Origin: Rhodoferax sp.
GTDB lineage: Bacteria > Pseudomonadota > Gammaproteobacteria > Burkholderiales > Burkholderiaceae_C
Assembly: GCA_028292305.1 (NCBI GenBank)
Contig: JAQGMQ010000943.1
Location: forward strand, 1-12,163
Direction of reading: 5' to 3'
DNA: 12,163 nucleotides
Part shown: piece after piece, positions 1 to 8,145 of the stretch
Layout: the number at the start of each line of letters is the position of its first letter
How positions within the stretch are numbered: position 1 is the stretch's first letter
Position numbers and translations under genes: made by a program
Notes under the pieces: generated by a model
Told to the model about the DNA's origin: nothing
What the model saw: only the letters and a program-made list of their open reading frames with translations
Database searches by the model: none

Positions 1-20
1 CCTTTGCAGAGCTATGCTTG

Positions 21-216
21 GCGTCCTCACCCTAGCCACCTGAAGACGGTCCAGGTTGCAACGCTTGGCGGCTCAGTTATGCGTCTTCGGAGTGGAGGCT
101 TAAGACGGATGCCATTTTGCGTCTTCACAGTCGGGGGTTTAAGACGGTCTAGAGCGCTACGCTTGGCAGCTCATCCACGCGTCTTCCACGTGGAGGCTTA
201 AGACGAATTGCCATTG
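21..216. repeat. 98-bp tandem repeat, two copies, with nested inverted CGTCTT/AAGACG motifs
   Basis: Two diverged copies of a 98-bp unit occupy 21-118 and 119-216. Each copy contains two short stem-forming modules in which CGTCTT (or CGTCCT) is followed about 15 bases later by AAGACG. The modules lie at 21-49, 81-108, 119-147 and 179-205, and each copy also carries a shared ACGCTTGGC word (61 and 159). A compact GAAGAC-ACT-GTCTTC palindrome follows at 240-254. The array may start before the window. It could be the sub-terminal repeat region of a transposon or a plain minisatellite. The repeat is read directly; its nature is unknown. Confidence 0.75.
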
Positions 217-454
217 TAACTAACTTAAGTGTAACTTTTGAAGACACTGTCTTCGTTCAAACTTTGTATAGTAATAGTAGTCTGGAATGCCCACATATGT
301 CTTCATATATGAGCATAAGTATGTATATAGTTCTAGGTACTTGTTTGTTTGCACCAAACAAGGTGGGAATTTTCGTTGGTTGCTATGGCGAACAGGTATG
401 TTACCAAACTGTATATGACATGTGTACAATACAATTGGTGGTATTTATAATAGC

Positions 455-480
455 TAGTAGCCTAATGCATTGGGCTACTA
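455..480. repeat. 26-bp near-perfect palindrome
   Basis: TAGTAGCC at 455-462 is the exact reverse complement of GGCTACTA at 473-480, and the centre AATGCATT is itself palindromic. Almost the whole 26 bp is therefore self-complementary. It could extrude as a cruciform, bind a dimeric protein or be the remnant of a small inverted-repeat element. There is no gene close enough to call it a terminator. Confidence 0.7.
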
Positions 481-611
481 TGAATAATGGAAACATAAAA
501 TATGTGCCCGTTTAAGCATTCATATGAAGGCATATGCGTGCGTACGTACAAACGACAACGTATCCGTGGCACCTGACCGTCAAAGGCTTGGCAATTGAAC
601 ACTATGCCAAA

Positions 612-660
612 TGTAAACCCGTTGGTTGCCTACTTGGGTAGTTGCTAATAAGGGTTTACA
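612..660. repeat. Inverted repeat TGTAAACCC ... GGGTTTACA
   Basis: TGTAAACCC at 612-620 and GGGTTTACA at 652-660 are perfect 9-bp reverse complements separated by 31 bp. A smaller CTAC/GTAG stem sits inside the loop. I could not find a clear direct repeat flanking it, so a miniature inverted-repeat transposon is possible but not shown. Confidence 0.6.
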
Positions 661-750
661 CTACACTATCGATCGCTCAATAATAAACAAACAATACGTA
701 TAACTATCAGGTAGGAAACACCAGCCAAAATACCAAGCCGGTCACTCCCC

Positions 751-815
751 AACCCAACCCACATTTTCAACCCAACCCACATTCTCAACCCAACCCACAT
801 TCTCAACCCAACCCC
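751..815 (+). repeat. 18-bp CCCAAC-rich minisatellite upstream of the zinc-finger gene
   Basis: The unit AACCCAACCCACATTYTC starts at 751, 769 and 787, with a partial fourth copy at 805. The array ends only 15 bp before the ATG at 831, so it probably lies in the core promoter or 5' untranslated region. Copy number may influence expression. The CCCAAC words resemble telomere repeats superficially, but the 18-bp period with an ACATTCTC spacer argues against a telomere. Confidence 0.85.
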
Positions 816-830
816 TTAAATATACGAACA

Positions 831-2206
831 ATGGAAGAAGCCACGGCCGAAACCTCAAATCGCACCTCATGCCCAATGGAGGGTTGCAGTAGCAGTTTTG
901 GCGGCAAATCGGCGTCCAACTCCCTTAAAAGACATCTGAAGAAATCCCATCCGGAACACCCGGAATTATTAGAGGGGTTACCACGAGGAAAGGCAAAGGC
1001 TTCGTCAATTGATGCTCGAGCCCAGCGGCAAGGGCGCAACTCCCGATATAAGGCGAAGTTCCCCATGCGGCACGTTGCCTTGATGAGATTGCAGAGCTAT
1101 AAGAAGGTCGCTACAATCCACTTAGAGGAGCATCTAATGCTCCTTAAGCCATGTCTCTCCGAAATGCCTCTTCTCAAGGCCAAAATTGACCCTTCTAACA
1201 TCTTTTTTACCCTGGAAGAGACTCTTGGTGTTTACGTTGGTCGCACTGACCCTATATACACCTCAGCAGAGGCCCGTAATGTATCTTTCCCGTGTTGAGA
1301 ACTTATAAGAGTTATCCTAATTGTGTCTAGAGAGTATTACGGACACAAAAGATCCGAAGTAGGCCAACCAATGCTGCTCCAGAAGAAAATGGTGCTCCTG
1401 AAGAAAATGCTGCTCAGATTGATGACGAAAACAATGATGATGAGTGGATGCAGTTTATTGCATACCACAAAGCTGTGGCCACATATATTTGTGAATATAA
1501 GGCCTGGGAGAGTCAAAAACGTGGACTCGAACGTAGGCTCGGGTTGTGGCAAGAAGATTATCATAAGAGCCGTGATGAAAGAATACAGGAGCATGCGGAG
1601 AGTATGTATCTCGAGAAGTATGGCTGCTCCTTTGAGAGTCACTATTACAGTACTACCAAACCTTCACAATCTGAGGTCGGGCTTGAAAAGGGAAGTGGAT
1701 CGACAGACGGAGAATCACCATATCCAACCCCTGATATTACAAGAATGGCACTTGAAAAAAGGGTTGATGAAATACTAGTGGAATTAAACGGCATTATTGC
1801 TGGCGAGACATCGTTTCTGCTTCGCTCAGCAAAGGAGGCAGGAATCCTGCGGCAAAACGCAGGATCTAGTTTGGCCGGAATGTTGCACATGGACGCAATG
1901 GGATTTGGGTACTATGGCGCTGAAGGTAAGCATACAATACTGCCTACCTTCTGAAAGCTATACGGAATCTTACTAATCTATATACCTATAGCCGAAGAGC
2001 TGTTGATGTATATACTTGACGGTCTCGAGATGAGACTTCCTGAGCGGCCATCTGGGGTGGAGAGGGATATATGGGTGCAATACATACTGGTGCCTGAGGT
2101 CTTGAATCTCTTTACCATGAAGGATCTTGGGCTCACTTATGAGGAGGCAAATACGCTGAGGATTGAATCAACAGAGCAACAAATTGCGAAGGATCTAAAT
2201 TTTTGA
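831..2206 (+). CDS. Unrecognised three-exon gene with an N-terminal C2H2-type zinc-finger motif
   Basis: I reconstruct exons 831-1280, 1331-1925 and 1992-2206, separated by introns of 50 and 66 bp (GTATCT...CTAAT...TAG and GTAAGC...CTAAT...TAG). Phases agree and the product is 419 aa. Residues C14, C19, H35 and H40 form a C-x4-C-x15-H-x4-H pattern typical of single zinc fingers or BED-like DNA-binding domains, followed by a basic stretch. Exon 2 opens with an acidic linker containing an in-frame short repeat (around residues 165-188, APEEN twice), then a charged, probably helical region. The start ATG is the first in frame and follows the CCCAAC minisatellite. A nucleic-acid-binding role is inferred only from the finger; the family is unknown to me. 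It could be a transposon accessory protein or a host regulator. Splice sites are predictions. Confidence 0.65.
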
Positions 2207-2475
2207 TGGATGAGATGGGCCTGATCAACAAGAAGGGTTCCACGTAGAATAAGCTGTACTTAGAAGTGGCCCATACCAAGAGGAGAATTGGTGGCAATCT
2301 CGGGGCGTTTTTTGCGAAAGGTGTTGGCAGTTTATGTGGAGTTGAACGGGGGGGAGGGAGACCTAGATGATGAGGTGGAGGTGGATGATGGAGATGACGT
2401 TGGATGACGCGGGTGTGGATATATTACTTGAAGGAATCTGTGCGTGCGTGTTGGAATGAGAAAGAAAATACGGCG
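2207..2475 (+). other. Gene-free spacer with possible decayed coding tail
   Basis: Just after the stop of the zinc-finger gene, short stretches remain open in shifted frames (for example 2209-2244 and about 2254-2367) and read like protein, but they are interrupted by stops and I find no splice pair that joins them. They may be a decayed C-terminal extension or 3' untranslated sequence. The downstream part is purine-rich with GATGAGGTGG-like words. Confidence 0.35.
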
Positions 2476-2525
2476 ATATGCAATTATATGCAGTCATATG
2501 CAATCATATGCAATTCTTGCAATCC
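2476..2525 (+). repeat. 10-bp tandem repeat (ATATGCAATC) upstream of the 2712 gene
   Basis: The words ATATGCAATT, ATATGCAGTC, ATATGCAATC and ATATGCAATT follow each other from 2476 to 2515, with a fifth weaker copy to 2525. The period equals about one helical turn, so any bound protein would line up on one face of the DNA. It lies about 190 bp before the chosen ATG at 2712 and includes two CATATG boxes 10 bp apart (2495 and 2505). Confidence 0.8.
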
Positions 2526-2711
2526 TTTTTTATCCATCCCGTTTGGGTAATTGTGAGAAAGGCTTTAAACAGTAGTAACACGGGTTTGCCAAGGCAAAAC
2601 ATAGGTCAGTACTCATATGTTTTTGTATGTTTGTGTATGGCAGCGTATGTTTTGAAACAAAGTACCATACCAAACGCCCCAAACAACGCCCCTCCTTTCA
2701 ACTACATAGTA

Positions 2712-3815
2712 ATGGAGCCTTCTGGCAATAATGACCTGGGTAATGATGACCTGCCGGAGATGGGGGATGTAAACAATGCATTCGAGGAGGAGGTGACCAC
2801 GCTTGCAACCCAATTTCTCCTTGATCTGAGGGGAATTTGCAGCCGGGAGCACAAATCTTTTGATGACACCCTCAAAGCTATCATGACCGATATGCCGCCA
2901 CTAGTAATAAGGACTCGAACCTATGTGCCGAATATGTGGAATACGGCATTAAAAATTGCCAACAAAGAGATGCCAGTCGAATTAAGGAAGGGAGGAGCTG
3001 CCATGAAAGGGCAATTGGCCATATGGGCCAAGGATAATATCTACTACGATCCAGACCGGCAGATGGAATTGAGGCAGCTGGTGGAAGAGGAGAAGAACGA
3101 CTTAAAGAATGGGGTCAGAGTGAAAACTGACACTTTGAGGAAAGCCAGAAGAAAGGGACTGAAAAGCCTTGAGAATGCGGTAAGTGGCTGCTCCTTACAA
3201 AGTAGGAATTGAGGAAACTACTTAACATGTGATGTGTTTAAAGGCGAACTATGCCCAGACATTGGGAATTGAAATGGTGATAATGGCAGTATCAGAGGAC
3301 CACACTCTGAAACTGGCCAATGATGGGCGGTGCGCGGACTTCACCATGCTCCAAGAACAGAAAGGTGTGGGAATGACTTCATTTACGAAGATGGTCCGGG
3401 GGGGGATAATTGCGGATGAGGCGCGGGAAGCAACAGGGGAGGCGGCAGGGGGTGCAAAGCGTCGAAAGGCACGCGACGAACTCCGTACAAAGTGCACAGT
3501 GCTATTGCTAAAAAAAATTAGTATGGTGATCCCTTTTCAAACGTTCTGTCTATCAAAAAGGGACAATTATACTAACCCACAGTAGATGAACAAATTGAGC
3601 CGCCCACCAGGCCTCTACGTTGTATCCCCCGACAGAAAGGGGTATTGTTGGAGCAGCTGGATAAATCGGGTGTTCAGATTGAATTTCCGGCTGGGTGGGG
3701 AGAACTAGGGGAGGTTGAAACACGCCTGCAGTCGCCGGTGGCAGATGATGTGCGGAAGGTGCATGAAAGTTTAGATGATGGGAGTCTAAAATTCACGCGG
3801 AAGAGGCAAGAATAA
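2712..3815 (+). CDS. Unrecognised three-exon gene, basic mid-region
   Basis: Exons 2712-3179, 3244-3520 and 3583-3815 give a 325-aa protein. Intron 1 (64 bp) is GTAAGT...CTTAAC...AAG, and intron 2 (62 bp) is GTATGG...ACTAAC...CACAG. A weaker alternative donor for intron 2 at 3485 also keeps phase. I chose ATG 2712 (MEPSG) over the in-frame ATG 2478 because the latter sits inside the 10-bp repeat and would add unlikely sequence. The N-terminus is acidic. Residues about 140-180 contain a basic stretch (RKARRKGLKS at 143-152) followed by a hydrophobic strand-like segment (GIEMVIMAV), which loosely recalls a MADS-type DNA-binding fold but with extra residues. No family is recognised and no signal peptide or membrane segment is seen. 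The gene is in the same orientation as the zinc-finger gene. Confidence 0.65.
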
Positions 3816-4378
3816 GGGTTTGAATATGATCTGTCTTTGGAAAAGTAGTTATAGCGGGGGTGTAGATTCCTTGGGTTTGTCTTCTAATTTAAGTTAGTGG
3901 AGGAAAAGAGCTATATGAGCCCATATGAGGTTATATACGTACAATTGCAGGGAAGTTATGATGCATCAGGAGCCCCGGATTAATGCAAAGGATAAAAACA
4001 GTAGTTGAGTACCTAGTACCTAGCACTACCTAGTACCTGGGTTTGAAATGGCATCCGGGAGTATCAAGTACATATGCTTATATTGACATACGAGTTCATA
4101 TTCAAAGATATGACAAATGTAGTTGTGTGCTTCACAAATCTTCTCACCGCGTAGAAAAAAACAATCCTGCTGAATGTTTAAGCAATGTACACAACCAAAA
4201 AGACCACCGGAATGCTCTGGCTACGTACGAAAAAAAAACAAGCGAGAACCTCCAATTCTGGAATACTCAAGTCAAGCAATGTATCAAACAAGTGAAAATC
4301 TGAACCAACCAATGTAGGAAAAGAAGGAACGAGAACATAAATGAGGAAAAAAAGAGATATATGCCACAATTAGGTTCG
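3816..4378. other. Gene-free region between convergent genes
   Basis: This spacer separates two convergently transcribed genes and must hold both 3' ends. I see a TATATG/CATATG pair at 3912-3927, a small TACCTAG repeat at about 4009-4038 and several A-runs. The open frame at 4043-4303 has no start context, motif or splice partner that would support a gene. Confidence 0.5.
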
Positions 4379-5131
4379 TCAGAATTTCTTCAACTCGGTT
4401 CTCAGTGAAAGTAGTTCACTTTGGGAAATGGGCATATAGGATTTCTTTGGTTTTATACCCCCCTTCCTTTGCCCTTTGGCCAGCTGCTTCTCTTTCCACA
4501 CTTGGAGGATTTGTATTCGACTCATGTGCGGATCCGGTTTAAATCCTTTGGCAGTACTTGTTCCTTTGTACAGGGCTGTTGCCTTTCCCATAGTTAGTTA
4601 TACTATGTATATCACAAGATTATGAAATAGAAAACATACCATGGCCAAAAACAAAGTGTCATCAAGGTCATTGAAAAATCCAACTAATGAGGATCCTGAC
4701 GGTTCAAGTTCTGGGGAAGGGGGGGGTGGGGGGGCAGGGTAATGGGGGACGGGTGGAGAATATTGAGAGGGCGGTGGAGTCGCGATTGTAATTGAGGTAC
4801 TTGTGTAGATATTGTTGATGTTTCCTTCCTCTTGTTGGTTAAGTTCGGTGAACCCGTTATCATGATCCAGACTGTGCAGACGAGCATCAATGTAGTTCTG
4901 ATTACTTGTTAGTACACCCTTTACACGACTTTCCATGCATACCTGGATTTTCACCACGCTCCAGGGATCCAATTGTTTGGACAAAGCCTTGAGTTCTTTT
5001 GCCGTCAAGGGTCCCCCTCTCCGTTGAATAGTTTGTATCGTTGTATCTAACAGAGCCTGTCTTGCAGGGTTCAATGGGATCGCTTGAAACCCAGACCTTA
5101 GGGTACTCGATGCCCTGGATAATACCGACAT
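4379..5131 (-). CDS. Unrecognised two-exon gene, proline-rich protein
   Basis: On the minus strand, exon 1 runs 5131 to 4640 (164 codons) and exon 2 runs 4582 to 4379 (67 residues plus TGA), joined by a 57-bp intron with donor GTATGT, branch ACTAAC and acceptor AAAG. Phase is 0 on both sides and the protein is 231 aa. The N-terminal ~95 residues look globular and charged, residues 119-144 are proline-rich (including PPPPPSP) and predicted disordered, and the C-terminal ~65 residues are lysine-rich. An upstream intron ending with CAG at 5140 (branch GCTAAC) is possible and would place an extra exon or 5' leader around 5322-5492, but phase works only with weak donors, so I kept ATG 5131. No family recognised. 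Confidence 0.6.
4712..4753 (+). other. G-rich tract, strong G-quadruplex candidate
   Basis: The plus strand has six runs of three or more G in about 42 bp, with loops of one to four bases, within exon 1 of the minus-strand proline-rich gene. The mRNA of that gene carries the C-rich complement, so any quadruplex would form in the non-transcript DNA strand. It is the direct consequence of encoding the proline run with CCC/CCA/CCT/CCG codons. Confidence 0.65.
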
Positions 5132-5544
5132 TAAGAGAACTGATGATAGTGGTGATATAGATTAATTCCGATTGTTAGCAAGCAGTTGTAAGGTGGTGGA
5201 AAAGATGGAAAAGAGAGAAAGGATGTAAGACTGCGGATGGGCACATATGCAGTTGTACATGCATGGACCAGAAAGCACCATAACGCCAAGGCAGAGAACG
5301 AAGGCCGGGGGACAAACTTACACAACTACCCAATTTGGCATCGGAATCTTCGTGAAGCGAAATCATGTTTCCTCTCCTTTCCTCCTCCACTTCAATAACT
5401 CGCAAACTTCTGTTCTTGTGCCCATGCAAACTTCGACCACTTCGTCCTCCATCCTCACCAGCACCAAAACACAATACAGCCTTGATATTCACGCTCCGGC
5501 CATCACAGTTCTGCTATCACAGAGTGAGCTATTTATATTAAAAT
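5132..5544. promoter_or_regulatory. Shared upstream region of two divergent genes
   Basis: About 410 bp separate the starts of the minus-strand gene (5131) and the plus-strand gene (5545), so both promoters must lie here. Visible elements are a TATTTATATTAAA TATA-like tract at 5531-5543, a CATATG box at 5244-5249 and a pyrimidine-rich stretch. Open frames on both strands here lack clear coding character, although part could be a 5' exon of the minus-strand gene. Confidence 0.45.
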
Positions 5545-6361
5545 ATGCCAAAGGTATTCAAACCCGGCCGCGGGAAAACGCATATAGAAGTATTGTACTA
5601 ACCCAGCGAGCACGCTGCAGGTAGTGCTAAACATGGAGGCGGAAACCGGCCGAGCCAAAGCTCGTGAACGGAAGTATGAAAAAGGATATGCAAAGAAGGT
5701 CATGCAGGACCTTCTTGAAGTAGAGCCGGGGGATGATGTACCCCAACCAAATGCCAAAGAAATGGAGGGGTGGGTCCTATCCCAAGAAATCCTCCGCAAA
5801 GTAGGGGTTTTCCTAGTAACTTATGTTTTTTTATTACTTCTGGAGCTAACTCTGGCAAGACTTTTACTGTCACTGAGGCGGATGCTCCTGTTATCCGGGA
5901 ATATGTCTGGGACAAGGGGCTGCGGGGGAGCAAGCAAACTGAGCTGTTCGAAGAGTTGCTCGACTTCATGCAGGTGCCAGTTTCGCACGAAAACGAAGGC
6001 CGAATTGAGAAGATCAAGGTTGATATTCATGCCTTTGAATATAGTGTATATTGCTATTGGCGCTGTTGCTAAAATTGTCCTCCAGAACCGAGTTCAAAAT
6101 GATTCGAGAGTTGTAACTCAAGTGCAGAAAATGATCTCCACTGATCCCGTTGATCTTGTGGCAAGGCGTATCTCCGGGTGGGTTAAGGAGGTGAGGGCAA
6201 AAGATGGAGGACCCGACGCACTGCAATCCTGTGGGATTTTCTATTGCGACAACAACAATAGGAGGTCGGTGGAGTGTGAGTTGAAGATGATGCTTGCAAT
6301 TAAAGAAAGGGTCTTATCTTGCCCTGAGGGTCTGACAAAGCTGAAAGAAGCAGGGTTATGA
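5545..6361 (+). CDS. Unrecognised four-exon gene with a possible 9-nt first exon
   Basis: My model has exons 5545-5553, 5621-5800, 5860-6018 and 6086-6361, giving 207 aa. Intron 1 (67 bp) has GTATTC, a perfect TACTAAC and TGCAG. Intron 2 (59 bp) ends CTAAC...CAAG. Intron 3 uses GTTGAT at 6019, or alternatively GTATAT at 6046, both in phase, with acceptor CCAG. If the tiny first exon is not used, translation would start in frame at ATG 5633 (MEAETGR). The N-terminal part is lysine/arginine/glutamate-rich and probably helical, and the C-terminal part contains a few cysteines (CGIFYC) but no recognised metal site. No membrane segment once the introns are removed. The family and function are unknown. 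It is divergent from the proline-rich gene. Confidence 0.6.
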
Positions 6362-6384
6362 ATCGGGGGTTGAGGCGGTGTTTC

Positions 6385-6510
6385 CTTTGTCTCTGTCTTG
6401 ATTTCTTATGGTGCGCGGTATTCTTTTCTTTGTCTCTGTCTTGATTTCTTATGTTGTGCGGTATTCTTTCCTTTGTCTCTGTCTTGATTTCTTATGTTGC
6501 GCGGTATTCT
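6385..6510 (+). repeat. 43-bp minisatellite, three copies
   Basis: Units start at 6385, 6428 and 6471 and begin CTTTGTCTCTGTCTTG; copies differ by only a few bases (for example GGTGCGCGG, GTTGTGCGG and GTTGCGCGG). The array starts about 24 bp after the stop codon at 6361, so it probably lies in the 3' untranslated region of that gene. Low divergence indicates recent expansion. Confidence 0.9.
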
Positions 6511-6605
6511 CCATCTATGTACTAGTCTTAGTTGGTCAAATTCTTTTGTATCTTAGGAACTCATAGTGATCTAGAATCGAGGTCGAGACTAGTTGAGCTG
6601 CATGG

Positions 6606-6712
6606 AAAAAAAAAATTTGTTACATAGTATTGCTCTTGACGTGTTTCGAACCAGTTTATGTTGTGGGTGATTCAACCGATCGAGGTATTGCTACCAACCA
6701 GACTATCTTACT
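6606..6712 (-). mobile_element. Degenerate tRNA-like sequence, SINE candidate
   Basis: On the minus strand TAGTCTGGTTGGTAGC (6705-6690) resembles an RNA polymerase III A box and D-loop, and GGTTCGAAAC (6653-6644) resembles a B box. They begin 52 bp apart, close to tRNA spacing, and a run of ten T at 6615-6606 could terminate transcription. The arms do not fold into a proper tRNA: the acceptor and D stems fail and the T stem has two mismatches. A tRNA-derived SINE or a decayed tRNA is therefore likelier than a functional tRNA gene. Its 5' boundary is uncertain. Confidence 0.35.
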
Positions 6713-7257
6713 ACTAGGCCATGACAATTGTGTTGATCCGATAACTCATAACTTCTATAAGACAAGCATAAGCGTTTATATGAATGAAGCCGTGTACATG
6801 TTTATTGAAGGCAGTGTAGTCTATGTCAATATAATAATTACAGGAGTATTCAAATTAACTGCCGGTATACCACTGCTATGAGGAATGAAGAACTTTGGTA
6901 GCAATCAATATAACTCATGAAGATTTATCCAATTCGTTGGTTCCCACACTGTTGCTACCTATGAGGTTTCGCTTCACCTTGTATACCTAAGGTAAAGAAT
7001 ACTGACTTACAAGTACCCATGCCATGAGTATATAGACTTACAAGACCTACGTTAGTATATACTTATATACCTATACAAGTACTCAATTACCTACTTTCTA
7101 GGTAAATACTTAAATACTTAACGTGTAGCCAGACTGACTTAACGTACCGCTGCAACGGTATTGCAGTACACGGAAATTACCTGGTTTGGGTACGAGACTA
7201 GAATTACCTTCCTCGGGAATTCCATTTCAGGAAGAAACATGTAACCCCAATACCAGG

Positions 7258-7294
7258 TCGGCCTTGGCGAATGTCGGCCTTGGCGAATGTCGGC
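7258..7294 (+). repeat. 16-bp direct repeat (TCGGCCTTGGCGAATG)
   Basis: Two exact copies at 7258-7273 and 7274-7289 are followed by a five-base start of a third. The unit is GC-rich compared with the surrounding AT-rich DNA. Confidence 0.85.
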
Positions 7295-7412
7295 TACCTA
7301 GGTAGGTAGTTAAGTAGGTACTAGTAGGTATTCCAAGGATTCTGTTTGCGTTCAGATCTGTATTCAATTCAGAGGACCTACCTACCTAAGTACCTAGGTA
7401 CTTACTTACCTA
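7293..7412. repeat. TACCTAGGTA-type palindromic block
   Basis: CTACCTAGGTAGGTAG-like sequence at 7294-7330 and CCTACCTACCTAAGTACC-like sequence at 7376-7412 are largely reverse complements of each other across a ~45-bp centre, and each contains smaller palindromes such as CCTAGG. Such blocks are common in intergenic DNA of filamentous ascomycetes, which is a weak taxonomic hint. They may form hairpins. No function is implied. Confidence 0.65.
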
Positions 7413-7656
7413 GTCTCGTAACCAGAGAGGACCTTGGTCCAACTGGTCTCAATTGTGCAGGCAAGAAGGCATATAGTATTACCCCCTTCTCTTGATATTA
7501 GCAACACCTTTGTTCTTTAACTACTTAACTATGATGCTAACTTCAGCTCTTACAGTCTTGTGTGTGAGCGGCAACTAATTTGTTTTTCCAAACGGCCTCT
7601 GGATCTTTGGATAAGTATCCTTAGTATGCTACGCCGGTGCTATCAAATGAATTGTC

Positions 7657-7955
7657 CTTGAAGCGGTCGGACTAAGACTAAGGAATGCTCAATGAATGGA
7701 ACTATGAACAACTCCATACGCGCACATATGCACCCTTATGGCCCTTGGAGGCTGCTAGATTGTCGCAGACCTTGAAAACCAACAAAGACACCTTTGAAGC
7801 AGTCAAACCAAGCAATGGTGTGGTGAATGAATGGGACTATGAACGGCTTCATACGCGCACATATGCACCTTTATGGTCCTTAGAGCAGTCGGACCAAGAC
7901 TAAGGAATGGAATGGTACCTATGAACGGATTCAAACGCGCACAAATAAAGGAACC
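7657..7955 (+). repeat. Irregular tandem duplication, three diverged copies
   Basis: Copies begin near 7657 (CCTTGAAGCGGTCGGAC), 7791 (CCTTTGAAGCAGTC) and 7878 (CCTTAGAGCAGTCGGAC). Each ends with a TACGCGCAC or AACGCGCAC segment, and the first copy has about 50 extra bases. Copies one and two both encode the peptide HTRTYAPLW in the same frame, 135 bp apart, giving a 72-residue open frame at 7685-7903. I do not annotate it as a gene because start context, introns and family support are lacking. Confidence 0.7.
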
Positions 7956-8145
7956 TACAGTGGATATCCAGCGTCAAACAGTAAAGCCCAAAGCACATAC
8001 GCAATATCCCCATTCATTATATTATAGCAAGCAAGTTAAAAGGGTGAGTCTCCCAGCCCAATCTCAACAACTCTGAAATCATCTTCTACTAATCACTACA
8101 ATTCAATACCTACGTACCTTAATACATCAACTCACATTGATATCG

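Larger units (their letters stand above)
217..750. other. Intergenic stretch without a supported gene
   Basis: No convincing coding region is visible on either strand. The short open frames lack splice continuation, codon bias or recognisable motifs. The stretch is AT-rich and contains two palindromes described separately, plus CATATG-type words near 294-311 and 521-536. It presumably includes the promoter of the gene that begins at 831. Confidence 0.6.
6362..7656. other. Long gene-free region
   Basis: No supported coding region is present over about 1.3 kb. The contents I can name are the 43-bp minisatellite, a tRNA-like/SINE-like piece, a 16-bp repeat and a block of TACCTAGGTA-type palindromes, each listed separately. 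The rest is AT-rich, with repeated ACTTACAAG words near 7004-7046. The open frame at 6630-6881 overlaps the tRNA-like piece and is not supported. Confidence 0.55.

Noticed and set aside
21..216. CRISPR array
   Set aside because: Repeat modules are diverged, spaced irregularly at 60 and 38 bp and embedded in a longer tandem unit; the genome is eukaryotic.
264..515. Short open frame in the left intergenic region
   Set aside because: No motif, weak start context and it runs through the 26-bp palindrome; nothing supports translation.
751..815. CCCAAC-rich repeat as telomeric DNA
   Set aside because: The period is 18 bp with an ACATTCTC spacer, copy number is under four and genes follow on the inner and outer sides, unlike fungal telomere arrays.
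2478..2711. Earlier ATG for the second gene
   Set aside because: It begins within the 10-bp ATATGCAATC repeat and the resulting peptide looks like translated intergenic DNA.
5247..5624. Open frame on the plus strand between the divergent genes
   Set aside because: Low-complexity serine/threonine-rich content, competing frame on the other strand, and a better phase-consistent start for the downstream gene at 5545. A join through 5553/5607 is in phase, but its acceptor is only four bases from the branch point.
6606..6712. Functional tRNA gene
   Set aside because: Acceptor and D stems do not pair and the T stem has two mismatches, so only a tRNA-like remnant is claimed.
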